Positions 5,064 to 5,084 of a stretch of 5,084 nucleotides of DNA are shown one piece after another. Each line of letters opens with the position of its first letter. Position 1 is the stretch's first letter. The notes beneath the pieces were generated by a model that was not told where the DNA came from, did not search any database, and worked only from the letters and a program-made list of their open reading frames with translations. Location of the stretch: assembly GCA_910577335.1 (NCBI GenBank), contig CAJTMJ010000081.1, forward strand, positions 1 to 5,084. Reading direction: 5' to 3'. The DNA comes from an uncultured Duncaniella sp. Its GTDB lineage: Bacteria; Bacteroidota; Bacteroidia; Bacteroidales; Muribaculaceae. The position numbers were made by a program, and so were the translations under genes.

Positions 5064-5084
5064 TTTTTACTATGTAAACAAAAT
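5056..5084 (+). CDS. start of an unidentified gene, cut by the window edge
   Basis: Only MSDFYYVNK and two bases of the next codon are visible. ATG 5056 is preferred because it follows a strong promoter at a suitable distance and an in-frame TAA lies upstream (5026-5028). The F-Y-Y-V-N-K opening recalls a family of small Bacteroidetes proteins beginning YYVNKNAQSNGDHEVH, but this rests on a few residues and memory, so I do not name it. It has a promoter separate from the ATPase gene, though with the same core sequence, so the two could be co-regulated. Confidence 0.5.

Overview
The window most likely comes from a Bacteroidales genome (Bacteroidetes), possibly a gut lineage. Two promoters have the Bacteroidetes form (TTTG, 20-bp spacer, TAATTTTG), start codons lack clear Shine-Dalgarno sequences, and the integrase and RhuM-Fic proteins are of Bacteroidales type. 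The exact genus cannot be read from the sequence. The layout looks like a mobile or accessory scar: gene debris, a tyrosine recombinase, a broken RhuM-Fic gene, an AT-rich ATPase cargo gene, and the first codons of a further gene.

Positions 1-1256 hold no intact gene. There is a 5'-less fragment of a WG-repeat-like protein (54-290), then a decayed coding stretch with frameshifts and stops (about 316-745) that contains a long-stemmed palindrome (435-483). A 22-bp tandem repeat follows (789-832), then a perfect 14-bp-stem hairpin (932-968) and a smaller imperfect inverted repeat (971-995). Last comes a cluster of GTACAC/GTGTAC repeats around the probable integrase promoter (1103-1243).

Positions 1257-2492 encode an apparently complete 411-aa tyrosine recombinase with all the catalytic residues I expect. 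Twenty-two bases after its stop, a RhuM-Fic gene (2518-3367) starts in mid-domain. It lacks about the first 50 codons, and its 3' end is frameshifted in a run of six A. The Fic motif itself is intact.

Positions 3438-4864 form a self-contained unit: strong promoter, 436-aa COG1106/AAA_15-type ATPase gene, and rho-independent terminator. This gene is visibly more AT-rich than the integrase and RhuM-Fic genes. A set of inverted repeats (4882-4958) leads to a second promoter with the same 12-base core. That promoter drives a gene starting at 5056 that leaves the window after nine codons.

Working model: recombinase-linked rearrangement joined the integrase to the middle of a RhuM-Fic gene, and an AAA ATPase, plausibly a defence-type gene, was acquired beside it. 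I do not see a complete, clearly new multi-gene system. The best candidates for follow-up are the solo ATPase with its unseen right-hand neighbour, the integrase/RhuM junction, and the repeat arrays flanking the integrase.
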